From JAYUJH01 sp043765375 (lineage in GTDB: Bacteria; Pseudomonadota; Alphaproteobacteria; Rickettsiales; UBA998): 64,000 nt of DNA. The notes beneath the pieces were generated by a model. The model was not told the origin of the DNA and made no database searches. It was given only the letters and a program-made list of their open reading frames with translations. The stretch covers positions 1 through 64,000 of the forward strand of contig JAYUJH010000023.1 of NCBI GenBank assembly GCA_043765375.1, in the 5' to 3' direction. The position numbers and the translations under genes are program-made. This document shows positions 24,705 through 33,775 of the stretch, piece after piece (position 1 is the first letter of the stretch; each line of letters opens with the position of its first letter).

Positions 24705-26105
24705 ATGACCCAAATTAAATTATATAATTCATTAACCCGCACCAAAGACGCACTCACCAAAGATGCACACAACAATGCTCTACCTATTGGTATGTATGTT
24801 TGTGGCCCAACGGTTTATTCCCGCCCGCATATTGGTAATGCACGTTCATGCGTGATATATGACGTGTTATTTCGTTTGTTGCGTCATGTTTATGGTGATG
24901 ATGGCGTGAATTATGTCCGCAATATCACCGATGTTGATGACAAAATCAACAAAGCAGCGATTGAACGAGGTATTTCAATTCAGCAATTAACAACTGAGAT
25001 AACTGAGCAATTCCATCACGATATTGATGCAGTTGGTTGTTTGCGCCCTAATATTGAGCCAAAAGCCACTGAACATATTGCAGAAATCATCGCTATGATT
25101 GAACGGTTGCTTAAAGGTGGATATGCTTATATTTCACATTCGCATGTGTTGTTTGATATAACCGCAAAAGGGCATGATGGCTGGAATTATGGTATGTTAT
25201 CAGGCAGACAAACCGAGGAGCAAGAGGCTGGCGCACGGGTTGCAGTTGAAGCATACAAACGCAATTCTGGTGATTTTGTGTTATGGAAACCAAGCGATGC
25301 GCAAGATGATATATCAAGCGTATTTGCAAGCCCATGGGGGCAGGGCAGGCCGGGTTGGCATATTGAATGTTCGGCAATGTCAACTCGCTATCTGGGAGCA
25401 GATTTTGCCATTCACGGCGGTGGGGCGGATTTGAAGTTTCCGCATCATGAAAATGAAATTGCACAATCATGCTGTGCCAATATTGGTTCACATTACGCAC
25501 ATCATTGGGTGCATAATGGTTTTTTAACCGTTGATGGTGAAAAAATGTCAAAATCACTTGGTAATTTTATCACAGTTCATGATTTGTTGGAACGTGGGGT
25601 GCGTGGCGAGGTGATAAGGTTTGCATTGCTCAGTTCTCATTATGCTAAACCATTGGATTGGAACGATAAATTGCTGGAAGATTGCACCAAACAATTAGAT
25701 AAGTTTTATCGTATGATGAAAGATTGTCAGGAGCAGAATATTGCGCAGGAGAACGAAGTTTCGCCCGAAATCACAGCCCCAGAAATCACAGCGCCCGAAA
25801 TCATAAAAGTTTTAAGCGATGATTTGAATCTACCAAAAGCTATCGCAGTTTTGCATTCATTGCCAGCGCATCAGTTGAAGGCAGCGGGGGCAATGTTAGG
25901 TTTGTTGCAACAAAATCCAAATGAATGGTTTGCTGTTGAAAAAAAACACACTCTTGATGAGATTGAAATTGCTGAATTAATCGCCAAGCGTGCAGCCGCA
26001 AAAATTGCTAAAAATTGGGCGGAGGCAGATAATATTCGCAATTCTTTGCTCACACAAAACATCACATTAAAAGATAATCCTGATGGCACAACCAGCTGGA
26101 GTTAA
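24705..26105 (+). CDS. cysS: Cysteinyl-tRNA synthetase
   Basis: CysS charges tRNA-Cys. The class I motifs HIGN (SRPHIGNAR) and KMSKS (DGEKMSKSLGNF) are present, with the zinc ligands in YVCGPTVY and WHIECSAM plus KFPHHENEIAQ. GTG 24684 and ATG 24693 also open the frame, but ATG 24705 gives the family start MTQIKLYNSLTR, and GTG lies inside the palindrome. No clear ribosome binding site precedes any of them. A linker near residue 355 contains a three-fold PEITA repeat (15-bp units, 25761-25805) that is not part of the family core. It is transcribed away from the EAL gene. Confidence 0.95.
   Translation: MTQIKLYNSLTRTKDALTKDAHNNALPIGMYVCGPTVYSRPHIGNARSCVIYDVLFRLLRHVYGDDGVNYVRNITDVDDKINKAAIERGISIQQLTTEITEQFHHDIDAVGCLRPNIEPKATEHIAEIIAMIERLLKGGYAYISHSHVLFDITAKGHDGWNYGMLSGRQTEEQEAGARVAVEAYKRNSGDFVLWKPSDAQDDISSVFASPWGQGRPGWHIECSAMSTRYLGADFAIHGGGADLKFPHHENEIAQSCCANIGSHYAHHWVHNGFLTVDGEKMSKSLGNFITVHDLLERGVRGEVIRFALLSSHYAKPLDWNDKLLEDCTKQLDKFYRMMKDCQEQNIAQENEVSPEITAPEITAPEIIKVLSDDLNLPKAIAVLHSLPAHQLKAAGAMLGLLQQNPNEWFAVEKKHTLDEIEIAELIAKRAAAKIAKNWAEADNIRNSLLTQNITLKDNPDGTTSWS
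25761..25805. repeat. In-frame 15-bp tandem repeat inside cysS
   Basis: Three 15-bp units (25761-25775, 25776-25790, 25791-25805) of the type GCGCCCGAAATCACA. They encode (S/A)PEIT three times in the linker before the C-terminal helices of CysS. Confidence 0.9.
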
Positions 26106-26167
26106 AAATATAATCAGAGCTAAAAAAACTACTTGCGAATAGTTCTCATTTGCAGTATATTTATTTT

Positions 26168-26911
26168 ATGGATAAACAAAATATTCGTGATAATATTTTA
26201 GGCGATGCTCCCAGCAATTCTCGTGATATTGAACAAGGCAAAACGATAGAACAAAAAAATGCTGATTGGGGATATGTCCTAGGTCACATGGTTTCGTGCA
26301 TCATGACTGATCCAATCACGCCTTTTGCATCATCATTATTTCAAAAAAAAATGACAGGCACAGCAAATATTGCTGAACATTTGGAAGGCGAGTTTTTGGG
26401 TGATATCGTAGCCGTTCCCGCAACTATTGCCTTGCAACGTTTTGCGCCTGAATTAATGGCGGGGATTAGAACAATCGCTGAGCCAATCTTGCGCCCGATT
26501 TATCAAAATGGTGCGCTGCGAGAAGCTGAAGCATGGGCGCATCAAAACCGTATTGATGAAAACTCAAACGCCTTTGAGGATTTTCGCCAACAACAATATG
26601 AATATGAAATGAGCAAAGTTCCACTACAATTAACGTGGACTATGCTATCACTTGGCGCAAATGTTGCAGCGCAAAAAGCAATATTTCACAATCAACAAAA
26701 TGTTGGTGATGTGCTTTCATCAGTGGCACTTGGAACGGGATTAACGCTCGCATTGCAAACAGCGGGTAGGGCGTTTGCTCCGAAGCAAATGCACAGCTTT
26801 GATGATTTTATTGCGCAAAAAATCGTCGCCCCAACCACCAATATTTTAGGCATGAATAGGCAAACTTCGCCTGAGAAATTAGCAACATCAATTAATTATT
26901 TATCTCAATAA
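26168..26911 (+). CDS. Protein of unknown function (247 aa)
   Basis: Not recognised. The frame opens with TTG at 26150, but ATG 26168 (MDKQNIRDNILGD) is the likelier start. A polar N-terminus is followed by GHMVSCIMTDPITPFASSLFQKK and VPATIALQRFAPELMAGI. Two amphipathic or hydrophobic helices come later (LTWTMLSLGANVAAQKAIF and VLSSVALGTGLTLALQTAGRAF), then a polar tail. No signal peptide and no catalytic motif are visible. The alternation of polar stretches with Ala/Gly/Leu helices recalls the 493-aa and 625-aa unknown proteins of the window. It lies 62 bases after cysS and 59 before gpsA on the same strand, so co-transcription is possible. Confidence 0.7.
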   Translation: MDKQNIRDNILGDAPSNSRDIEQGKTIEQKNADWGYVLGHMVSCIMTDPITPFASSLFQKKMTGTANIAEHLEGEFLGDIVAVPATIALQRFAPELMAGIRTIAEPILRPIYQNGALREAEAWAHQNRIDENSNAFEDFRQQQYEYEMSKVPLQLTWTMLSLGANVAAQKAIFHNQQNVGDVLSSVALGTGLTLALQTAGRAFAPKQMHSFDDFIAQKIVAPTTNILGMNRQTSPEKLATSINYLSQ

Positions 26912-26970
26912 TTGCTACAAAAACAAAATATTAATTGCGCATATAGCATAAATCGCCTAAACATTATCGC

Positions 26971-27972
26971 ATGGTTTCAGGTTCAAAAATTACCGTAATT
27001 GGTGCAGGTTCATGGGGAACGGCTTTAGCAATTGTCGCCAATCGTGCTGGTGCAGACGTAACATTATGGTCACGTAATGAAAAATTATCACATGAAATGC
27101 AAAAATTGCGCATTAATTCCCAATATTTACCCAATATTTTTATTGAACCATCAATCACGGTTACCAATAATTTGGAGCAAGCATTACAAACAGATATGTT
27201 GCTTCTCGCCATTCCAGCGCAATCATTGCGAGCATTTTGCATTAATCTTTCAGATATGATAGATATTGATTTGCCGTTAATTATCGCCGCCAAAGGCATT
27301 GAGCGGGGTAGCTTGTTGCTGATGTCGGAGGTGGTGCAATCAACTCTGCCCTCCAATCCCGTGGTGATGCTTTCGGGGCCAAACTTCGCATATGAAGCAG
27401 CAAGCGGGTTGCCAACTGCCACGGTGATTGCCTCAGGGGTGAAAAATCTAGCGCATAAAGTGCAATTTTTGATTGGTGGAAAGCATTTTCGCCCCTATGT
27501 TTCTGACGATATTATTGGGGTGCAAATTGGTGGAGCAATCAAAAATGTGATTGCCATTGCTTGCGGAATTGCCATTGGTGCGGGTATGGGTGAGAATGCT
27601 CGCGCCGCAATTATGACCCGTGGATTGAAGGAAATGACTCGCCTTGCCGAAATTAAAGGTGGGCGGGCGGAAACTTTGCAAGGGCTTGCGGGTATGGGTG
27701 ATTTAACTTTGAGCTGTTGCAGTGAGCAATCTCGCAATATGGCTTTTGGAGTGAATATTGGCAAAATGAGCTTGAAAAAAGGTGAAAATATTCCCGTAAT
27801 GTGGCATAGTTTAACTGAAGGCGTGATGACATCTGAGGCGGCTTATGAAATCTCGCAAAAGTTTGGTGTGCCGATGCCAATCTCAGTAACAACGGCTAAT
27901 ATATTGAAAAGCCGTGTTAGTGTGGCAGAAGGGATTGATGATTTGCTTTCTCGCCCGCTAGGTGGGGAGTGA
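26971..27972 (+). CDS. gpsA: Glycerol-3-phosphate dehydrogenase [NAD(P)+]
   Basis: GpsA reduces dihydroxyacetone phosphate to sn-glycerol-3-phosphate for phospholipid synthesis. The N-terminal NAD(P) motif is VIGAGSWGTALA (about 9-20). MLSGPNFAYEAASGLPTA follows; GGAIKNVIAIACGIAIGAG carries the catalytic lysine, and LAGMGDLTLSCCSEQSRN matches the substrate-binding C-terminal domain. Length 333 aa is normal. It is convergent with mutL. No Shine-Dalgarno sequence is evident before the ATG. Confidence 0.96.
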   Translation: MVSGSKITVIGAGSWGTALAIVANRAGADVTLWSRNEKLSHEMQKLRINSQYLPNIFIEPSITVTNNLEQALQTDMLLLAIPAQSLRAFCINLSDMIDIDLPLIIAAKGIERGSLLLMSEVVQSTLPSNPVVMLSGPNFAYEAASGLPTATVIASGVKNLAHKVQFLIGGKHFRPYVSDDIIGVQIGGAIKNVIAIACGIAIGAGMGENARAAIMTRGLKEMTRLAEIKGGRAETLQGLAGMGDLTLSCCSEQSRNMAFGVNIGKMSLKKGENIPVMWHSLTEGVMTSEAAYEISQKFGVPMPISVTTANILKSRVSVAEGIDDLLSRPLGGE

Positions 27973-28007
27973 TTAGTTCGGTTATATATTAAGTTCGTGA
28001 ATAATTT

Positions 28008-30056
28008 TTACCGTCGCCCGAATAATTTTTCCACGTCCGCCAATTTTAGTTCAACATAAGTGGGGCGACCATGGTTGCATTGCCCCGAATGTGGAGTATT
28101 TTCCATTTGTCGCAATAAAGCGTTCATATCATCAAGCGTTAATTTTCGTCCCGCCCGCACGCTACCATGACAAGCCATTGTGCCACAAATTGCTTGCAAT
28201 TTATTTTGCAAAAAGTTGCAATCATCATCTTCCAACAGTTCATCAGCGAGGCTTAATATTAATCCTTTAATATCCGTTTCACCAAGTATGGTTGGTATTT
28301 CCCGCACAATAATCGTCCCAGAGCCAAACTGTTCAATATGAAGCCCCAGAGATTGCAATTTGTTGCAGTGCAGCATCAGTTTGCATGCGATGATTTCATC
28401 AAGCTCCACCACTTCAGGAATCAACAGAGATTGAGATGCAATCGCATTATTATGCAACGCATGTTTCATATTTTCATATAAAATCCGTTCATGTGCGGCG
28501 TGTTGATCCACCATGATAATCCCAGTTTCTGTCTGCGCTATTATATAAGTATTATGCAATTGTGCGATGGCTGCCCCAAGTGGATATTGCGGTGCAGCAT
28601 GTTTTTCATCAGAATGATTATTTTGATGTTGCGGTGCAAAATATGCAACATTATGTTCAGTTGCGCTCGGATAATTGCTATGTGCTTGTGGTTGCCAGAG
28701 CTGATTATATGCTGCGATATTATGTGGTTGCGAGTTAAAATATTGCGGTGCAACAAAACTTGATTGCGCTGGATATTGCGGTGCAGCATAAGCATTGACT
28801 GGGGCTTGCATTGCGTTAATCGCTTGCGTTGCTGCCGTTGTTGACACGCTAAAACCCGCTTGATTTATCGCACTGCGGATTGCCGTAATAATTAATCCAC
28901 GCACTGAAGCTGCATCGGCAAAACGAACCTCCGCCTTGGCTGGGTGAACATTCACATCAACAAAACTTGGATTGACGGTAAAAAATAATGCACAAATTGG
29001 GTGACGATCATGTGCCAAAAAATCACGATAAGCAAATCTGATTGCACCAAGCAATTGACGGTCACGCACTGCTCGCCCATTGACGAATAAATATTGCAAA
29101 GTGCTAGTTCCTCGGTTGAAAGTCGGCAAGGAGGCAAATCCATTGATGCTTATATGCTCCTTATGTGCCTCCACCAGCATAGAGTTTTTGCTAAAATCTT
29201 CACCAATAATTTTGCTTATTCTCGGTAAAAAACCTTGCAGTGTTGAAAGCCCTTGAAGTGTTGAAATATTTTGCGATGAATTATCCGCCATTAAATCGTT
29301 TGTAGTTATGTTTTCTGCGGGATAATTTAAGGTGGTGCGACCATTATGTTGCAGTGCAAAATTAACATGCGGATAAGCCATTGCAATGCGCCGAACTATC
29401 TCTATTATCGCCTGATATTCGCTTAAATCGGATTTCAAAAACTTTAAGCGGGCAGGGGTTGCATAAAATAAATCATTAACACTAATTGTTGTCCCCACAT
29501 TATGCGCCGCTGGTTGAATTGGCTCAATCTCACCAGCATTAACACTAATTTGCCAAGCTCCATTTTCTTCTCCTTCATCTTCTCCTATGTCGTTTTGCCC
29601 AGATAATTTGCCCAAAGATTTGTCTAGGGATTTGCCCACATATTTACCCAAACATTTACTAGTAATGGAAAATCGGCTAATTGATGCAATTGAAGGCAAC
29701 GCCTCGCCCCTAAACCCTAAATTATTGATTATCAACAAATTATCATGTGGAAGTTTAGATGTCGCATGACGAGTTATTGCTAATAATAATTGCTGTTTTG
29801 CTATTCCAACACCATTATCAACAACATTAATGCTCTTTTTTCCACCATGTTCAAGGGCAATGTTAATCTTGGTTGCACCAGCGTCAAGCGAGTTTTCCAG
29901 CAATTCTTTCACCACTGATGCGGGGCGTTCCACCACTTCGCCCGCCGCAATCTGATTAACCAAATTATTTGGCAAAACCCTGATATACGGCGGTGATTTA
30001 GGTGGAGAAATGGGCGACGATGAAATGTAAGACGACGAAATATCCGATGATGACAT
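28008..30056 (-). CDS. mutL: DNA mismatch repair protein MutL (endonuclease type)
   Basis: MutL couples MutS mismatch recognition to strand removal. The GHKL ATPase has LLENSLDAGAT, VVDNGVGI, GFRGEALPSI and a later FVNGRAVRD. The C-terminal dimerisation domain has DQHAAHERILYE, which fits the metal-binding endonuclease motif DQHAx2Ex4E. This MutL probably nicks DNA itself, as in bacteria without MutH. CGTMACHGSVRAG is also conserved. Family-atypical insertions are an N-terminal SSSDI/SSSYI/SSSPI repeat (15-bp units), a CLGK/YVGK/SLDK/SLGK repeat (12-bp units) and an APQY-rich linker near residues 415-500. A repair protein that itself carries slippage-type repeats is notable in a repeat-rich genome. 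Confidence 0.95.
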   Translation of the reverse strand: MSSSDISSSYISSSPISPPKSPPYIRVLPNNLVNQIAAGEVVERPASVVKELLENSLDAGATKINIALEHGGKKSINVVDNGVGIAKQQLLLAITRHATSKLPHDNLLIINNLGFRGEALPSIASISRFSITSKCLGKYVGKSLDKSLGKLSGQNDIGEDEGEENGAWQISVNAGEIEPIQPAAHNVGTTISVNDLFYATPARLKFLKSDLSEYQAIIEIVRRIAMAYPHVNFALQHNGRTTLNYPAENITTNDLMADNSSQNISTLQGLSTLQGFLPRISKIIGEDFSKNSMLVEAHKEHISINGFASLPTFNRGTSTLQYLFVNGRAVRDRQLLGAIRFAYRDFLAHDRHPICALFFTVNPSFVDVNVHPAKAEVRFADAASVRGLIITAIRSAINQAGFSVSTTAATQAINAMQAPVNAYAAPQYPAQSSFVAPQYFNSQPHNIAAYNQLWQPQAHSNYPSATEHNVAYFAPQHQNNHSDEKHAAPQYPLGAAIAQLHNTYIIAQTETGIIMVDQHAAHERILYENMKHALHNNAIASQSLLIPEVVELDEIIACKLMLHCNKLQSLGLHIEQFGSGTIIVREIPTILGETDIKGLILSLADELLEDDDCNFLQNKLQAICGTMACHGSVRAGRKLTLDDMNALLRQMENTPHSGQCNHGRPTYVELKLADVEKLFGRR
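29607..29654. repeat. In-frame 12-bp tandem repeat inside mutL
   Basis: Four degenerate 12-bp units of TTTGCCCAAAGA type at 29607-29618, 29619-29630, 29631-29642 and 29643-29654. They encode CLGK, YVGK, SLDK and SLGK in a loop of the ATPase domain. Confidence 0.85.
30009..30053. repeat. In-frame 15-bp tandem repeat at the mutL start
   Basis: Three 15-bp units (30039-30053, 30024-30038, 30009-30023 on the minus strand) immediately after the ATG encode SSSDI, SSSYI and SSSPI, extending the MutL N-terminus beyond the conserved IRVLPNNLVNQIAAGEV start. Confidence 0.88.
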
Positions 30057-30062
30057 ATTAGT

Positions 30063-30938
30063 TTAAGCGGCGAGCAATTCCTTCATTGTCTGCCCCATCA
30101 AAGCTGGTGATTCTGAAATGCGCACTCCCGCCAAGCGTAATGCCTCAACTTTATCATCAGCACCGCCTTTGCCACCAGCGACAATTGCACCAGCATGACC
30201 CATTCTGCGCCCTGGAGGAGCAGTGCGACCAGCGATGAACCCAACAATTGGCTTTTTGATTTTATGATTTTTAATGAACTCTGCCGCTTCTTCCTCTGCG
30301 CTGCCACCAATTTCACCAATCATCACGATTGCGTGTGTTTCTGGATCGTGCAAAAACAACTCAATTACGTCAATAAAATTAGTGCCATTAACAGGATCGC
30401 CACCAATACCAACACAGCTTGATTGTCCAAATCCTGCTGCACTCGTTTGAAATACCGCTTCATAGGTTAGTGTGCCTGAGCGTGAAACAATCCCAATATT
30501 TCCCTTGCGGTGAATATGTCCGGGCATGATACCAATTTTGCATTCATCGGGAGTGATTATTCCGGGGCAGTTGGGACCAATTAATCGGGTATTGCTTCCA
30601 CAAAGTGAGCGTTTCACTTTGATCATATCTTGCACGGGAATCCCTTCGGTGATGCACACTACTAACTCAATTTTTGCATCAATTGCTTCCAATATTGCAT
30701 CAGCTGCAAACGGAGGCGGAACATAAATTACGCTAGCATTGGCACCAGTTTTGTGCCTCGCTTCCTCCACTGAATTGAAAACTGGCAAGTCTAAATGTTT
30801 TGTCCCTCCCTTATTCGGCGTCACTCCACCAACCATTTTTGTGCCGTAAGCAACTGCTTGCTCCGAGTGATAAGTCCCCTCTCGCCCCGTGAATCCTTGG
30901 CAAATTACCTTAGTATTTTTGTTAATTAATATACTCAT
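30063..30938 (-). CDS. sucD: Succinyl-CoA synthetase alpha subunit
   Basis: SucD with SucC converts succinyl-CoA to succinate with nucleotide triphosphate formation in the TCA cycle. CoA-binding stretches CQGFTGREGTYHSEQA and GGVTPNKGG lie at the N-terminus. GPNCPGIITP and SRSGTLTYEA follow, and the phosphohistidine is in RRMGHAGAIVAGGKG. Length 291 aa is normal. Its ATG overlaps the stop of a 98-aa gene by four bases, so it is translationally coupled to that small gene rather than to sucC. Confidence 0.97.
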   Translation of the reverse strand: MSILINKNTKVICQGFTGREGTYHSEQAVAYGTKMVGGVTPNKGGTKHLDLPVFNSVEEARHKTGANASVIYVPPPFAADAILEAIDAKIELVVCITEGIPVQDMIKVKRSLCGSNTRLIGPNCPGIITPDECKIGIMPGHIHRKGNIGIVSRSGTLTYEAVFQTSAAGFGQSSCVGIGGDPVNGTNFIDVIELFLHDPETHAIVMIGEIGGSAEEEAAEFIKNHKIKKPIVGFIAGRTAPPGRRMGHAGAIVAGGKGGADDKVEALRLAGVRISESPALMGQTMKELLAA

Positions 30939-31231
30939 ATTCCAAATCCTAATCTAGTTGATAAATCATTATTAGATACGAAAATAGGGTTCACTTTCTC
31001 GGAAGTTTTACCTACTTTATCTAACATTAAATTAAATGCGGTTCTTGCGCTTAAATCTTCATAAACTCCGTTGCTAGGCAATAATTCTAGCATCATAATA
31101 TTATTTCCACTGTCATTGGCGATTTTGAAACTATAGCCACCGTAATCAACATTACCGAATATAGCCTCTTGAATTTTAATGGCTGTTAAAAAGTCTACTT
31201 TGAATTGCACTCTATGAAAATTATTTACCAT
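30935..31231 (-). CDS. Small protein of unknown function between sucC and sucD (98 aa)
   Basis: A 98-aa ORF that I do not recognise: MVNNFHRVQFKVDFLTAIKIQEAIFG ... NNIMMLELLPSNGVYEDLSARTAFNLMLDKVGKTSEK ... LSTRLGFGI. It is soluble-looking with alternating strands and helices. AAAGAGAT precedes the ATG; it starts 13 bases after sucC and its stop overlaps the sucD ATG (ATGA). Such tight packing and coupling argue for a real, translated gene, although sucC and sucD are normally adjacent. A role in regulating the TCA enzymes is only suggested by position. Confidence 0.72.
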   Translation of the reverse strand: MVNNFHRVQFKVDFLTAIKIQEAIFGNVDYGGYSFKIANDSGNNIMMLELLPSNGVYEDLSARTAFNLMLDKVGKTSEKVNPIFVSNNDLSTRLGFGI

Positions 31232-31244
31232 CGCTACATCTCTT

Positions 31245-32420
31245 TCAAGCCGCTTTTTTGTTCTGCACTGCGGCTACAATTTTTTTCGCTGCGTCGTCTA
31301 AGTTCTCAGCTGCGATTATATTCAACCCAGATGTGCTTAACATTTTGCGCCCTAATTCAACATTTGTTCCTTCCAATCGCACCACAAGTGGCACTGATAA
31401 TGCAACTTCTTTGGCGGCAGCAATAACACCCTCTGCGATAGTATCACAGCGCATAATTCCGCCAAAAATATTTACTAATATTCCCTGAACATTAGGGTCG
31501 GACATAATTAATTTGAATGCGTGAGTGACTTTTTCTTTGTTCGCCCCACCGCCAACATCAAGGAAATTGGCTGGCTCAGAACCATGCAACTTGATGATAT
31601 CCATCGTTGCCATCGCCAAACCTGCGCCATTCACCATGCAACCTATATTTCCGTCCATTTTCACATATGCTAAACCATATTCAGCAGCTTTTTGTTCTAG
31701 CAAATCTTCCTCATCAGGGTCACGCATTGCTGCAACTTCTGCTTGACGGTAAAGCGAGTTTTCATCAAAATCAAACTTGGCGTCAAGCGCAATTATTTTG
31801 CCTTCACCCGTTATAACTAGCGGATTAATCTCCAATTGTGAAGCATCTGTTTCGGTGAATGCACGGTATAATGCGAAAGCGAATGTATGAAATTGTTTTT
31901 GCAATTCACCATCAAGCCCAAACACGACTGCAAGTTTGCGCACATGAAATGCTTGCAATCCGCTGGCTGGGTCAACATCAACCATCACGATTTTCTCAGG
32001 GTGATGCTCTGCCACTTCCTCAATATCAACTCCGCCTTCACTGCTCGCCATAAAAGTTATGCGTGAAGTTGAGCGATCAACTACGATTCCCAAATAAAGC
32101 TCTTTGGCGATGTTGCTACCTTCTTCAATATAAACACGGCGAACTAATCTGCCTTCAGCCCCTGTTTGATGGGTGATTAACGTCATACCCAACATTTCGC
32201 TCGCATATTTCTTCACTTCATCAGTGGTTTTGGCGATTTTTACTCCACCAGCTTTGCCACGCCCGCCCGCATGGATTTGCGCTTTCACCACTTTGATTGT
32301 TCCACTCAATTCTTGCGCTGCTTTTACCGCTTCTTCCGCAGTATAAGCGACTTTGCCGTTTGGCACTGGCACACCATATTTTCTTAAAATAACTTTCGCT
32401 TGATATTCATGTATGTTCAT
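31245..32420 (-). CDS. sucC: Succinyl-CoA synthetase beta subunit
   Basis: SucC carries the ATP-grasp nucleotide-binding domain: MNIHEYQAKVILRKYGVPVPNG at the start, VVKAQIHAGGRGKAGGVK, LEINPLVIT and GNIGCMVNGAGLAMATMDII, then the C-terminal NIFGGIMRCDTIAEGV and RLEGTNVELGRKML. Length 391 aa is normal. AAGGA lies upstream of the ATG. It lies in the minus-strand operon mdh - 98-aa ORF - sucC - 98-aa ORF - sucD. sucA and sucB do not follow sucD; mutL does. Confidence 0.97.
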   Translation of the reverse strand: MNIHEYQAKVILRKYGVPVPNGKVAYTAEEAVKAAQELSGTIKVVKAQIHAGGRGKAGGVKIAKTTDEVKKYASEMLGMTLITHQTGAEGRLVRRVYIEEGSNIAKELYLGIVVDRSTSRITFMASSEGGVDIEEVAEHHPEKIVMVDVDPASGLQAFHVRKLAVVFGLDGELQKQFHTFAFALYRAFTETDASQLEINPLVITGEGKIIALDAKFDFDENSLYRQAEVAAMRDPDEEDLLEQKAAEYGLAYVKMDGNIGCMVNGAGLAMATMDIIKLHGSEPANFLDVGGGANKEKVTHAFKLIMSDPNVQGILVNIFGGIMRCDTIAEGVIAAAKEVALSVPLVVRLEGTNVELGRKMLSTSGLNIIAAENLDDAAKKIVAAVQNKKAA

Positions 32421-32452
32421 TTTTTATTTCCTTATAAATATTTTTTATTATT

Positions 32453-32749
32453 TTAATACACAGATCTGCTGTTTTGTTCTCTAGCAACTTGTTTATTAAC
32501 CAAGTCTTCTAGTTCAGTAAAAACAGTTTCTTTAATGGCGTAATTAAAAATTTGCTCAGCTTGTTTTATTGGATTTCTTTCTAAACGTAAAACGGCAATA
32601 TCAGCTTTATCCATTCCAACATCTTCTGCTATGCTATGTTTTACGCCAATTGAAAAATTAGCTAAATCAAAAGAAACTTTAGAAGCCCTTTGCATTGCTT
32701 GCCAAACATCAGTTGATAAAATAAAGTTATCTGTTTCATTCGTATTCAT
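32453..32749 (-). CDS. Small protein of unknown function between mdh and sucC (98 aa)
   Basis: A second 98-aa ORF in the TCA operon, not recognised and without evident similarity to the other one apart from length. It begins MNTNETDNFILSTDVWQAMQRASKVSF and ends EDLVNKQVAREQNSRSVY, is largely helical, and has no signal or membrane segment. AGGAGAT lies upstream of its ATG. It starts 27 bases after mdh and ends 32 bases before sucC. The strong ribosome binding site and operon position support translation. Confidence 0.72.
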   Translation of the reverse strand: MNTNETDNFILSTDVWQAMQRASKVSFDLANFSIGVKHSIAEDVGMDKADIAVLRLERNPIKQAEQIFNYAIKETVFTELEDLVNKQVAREQNSRSVY

Positions 32750-32776
32750 AAAAAATATCTCCTAAAAATATAAAAA

Positions 32777-33775
32777 TCACGCCGCCTTCTGAATATTATT
32801 CACTGCACCAATTAATTCACGCACGCTATCTACTGATTTGTCAAATGCGGTTTTAGTGGCGGAATCCATGTTAATCTCCATGATTTGTTCAACACCGTTT
32901 TTGCCAATCACTGCTGGCACACCAACATATAAATCATTGACACCATATTCGCCATTCAAATGAGCGGCGCATGGCAAAACTCGGCGCATATCTTTCAAAT
33001 ATGATTCCGCCATAGCAATTGCCGAAGCTGCTGGCGCATAAAAAGCTGATCCAGTTTTGAGCAAACCAACGATTTCGCCACCACCATTGCGAGTGCGAGT
33101 GACAATCTCATCTAATTTGGCTTGACTAATTTTGCCCATTTTCACCATCTCTGGCAATGGAATGCCAGCCACTGTGGAATAATTCACGACGGGAACCATC
33201 GTATCACCATGACCACCCAGCACAAATGTTTGCACATCTTTAATTGAAACATTCAATGCCTCCGCCAAAAAGAAGGTGAAGCGTGAAGAATCCAGCACTC
33301 CTGCCATTCCACAGACCATATTCGGGGCGAAACCAGTTTGCTGTTGCATCACATAAACCATTGCGTCAAGCGGGTTTGTCACCACAATTACAAACGCATT
33401 TGGTGCATATTGCTTGATGCCCTTAGCAACATCGCCAATCACTTTAGTGTTAATCCCGATTAAATCATCACGGCTCATTCCCGGTTTGCGAGGAACTCCC
33501 GCCGTTACAATGCACACATCTGCGCCCGCTATGTCCGCGTAAGAGTTTGTGCCATGGATTTGCACATCAGAGCCATCAACCGCCATTGCTTGTGAAATAT
33601 CCAATGCTTTGCCTTGCGGAGTTCCTTCTGCGATATCAAACAGCACCACGTCAGCCAATTCTTTGCTTGCAATAATATGGGCGAGTGTTCCACCAATCAT
33701 ACCTGCACCAATTAAGGCAATTTTAGGGCGGGCAATATTAGAATTATCAATTTTGGAGCGAGTGGTTTCAGACAT
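32777..33775 (-). CDS. mdh: Malate dehydrogenase (LDH-like type)
   Basis: Oxidises malate to oxaloacetate with NAD+. The N-terminal motif ALIGAGMIGGTLAHI binds NAD; the substrate arginines lie in TAGVPRKPGMSRDDL, VTNPLDAMVYVMQ positions the nicotinamide, and VLGGHGDTMVPV contains the catalytic His. It is the LDH-like (MDH-3) form usual in alphaproteobacteria. AAGGA precedes the ATG. It is the first gene of the mdh-sucC-sucD operon; the roughly 210-bp gap upstream shared with rlmE is very AT-rich and must hold both promoters, but I could not fix clear hexamers. Confidence 0.96.
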   Translation of the reverse strand: MSETTRSKIDNSNIARPKIALIGAGMIGGTLAHIIASKELADVVLFDIAEGTPQGKALDISQAMAVDGSDVQIHGTNSYADIAGADVCIVTAGVPRKPGMSRDDLIGINTKVIGDVAKGIKQYAPNAFVIVVTNPLDAMVYVMQQQTGFAPNMVCGMAGVLDSSRFTFFLAEALNVSIKDVQTFVLGGHGDTMVPVVNYSTVAGIPLPEMVKMGKISQAKLDEIVTRTRNGGGEIVGLLKTGSAFYAPAASAIAMAESYLKDMRRVLPCAAHLNGEYGVNDLYVGVPAVIGKNGVEQIMEINMDSATKTAFDKSVDSVRELIGAVNNIQKAA

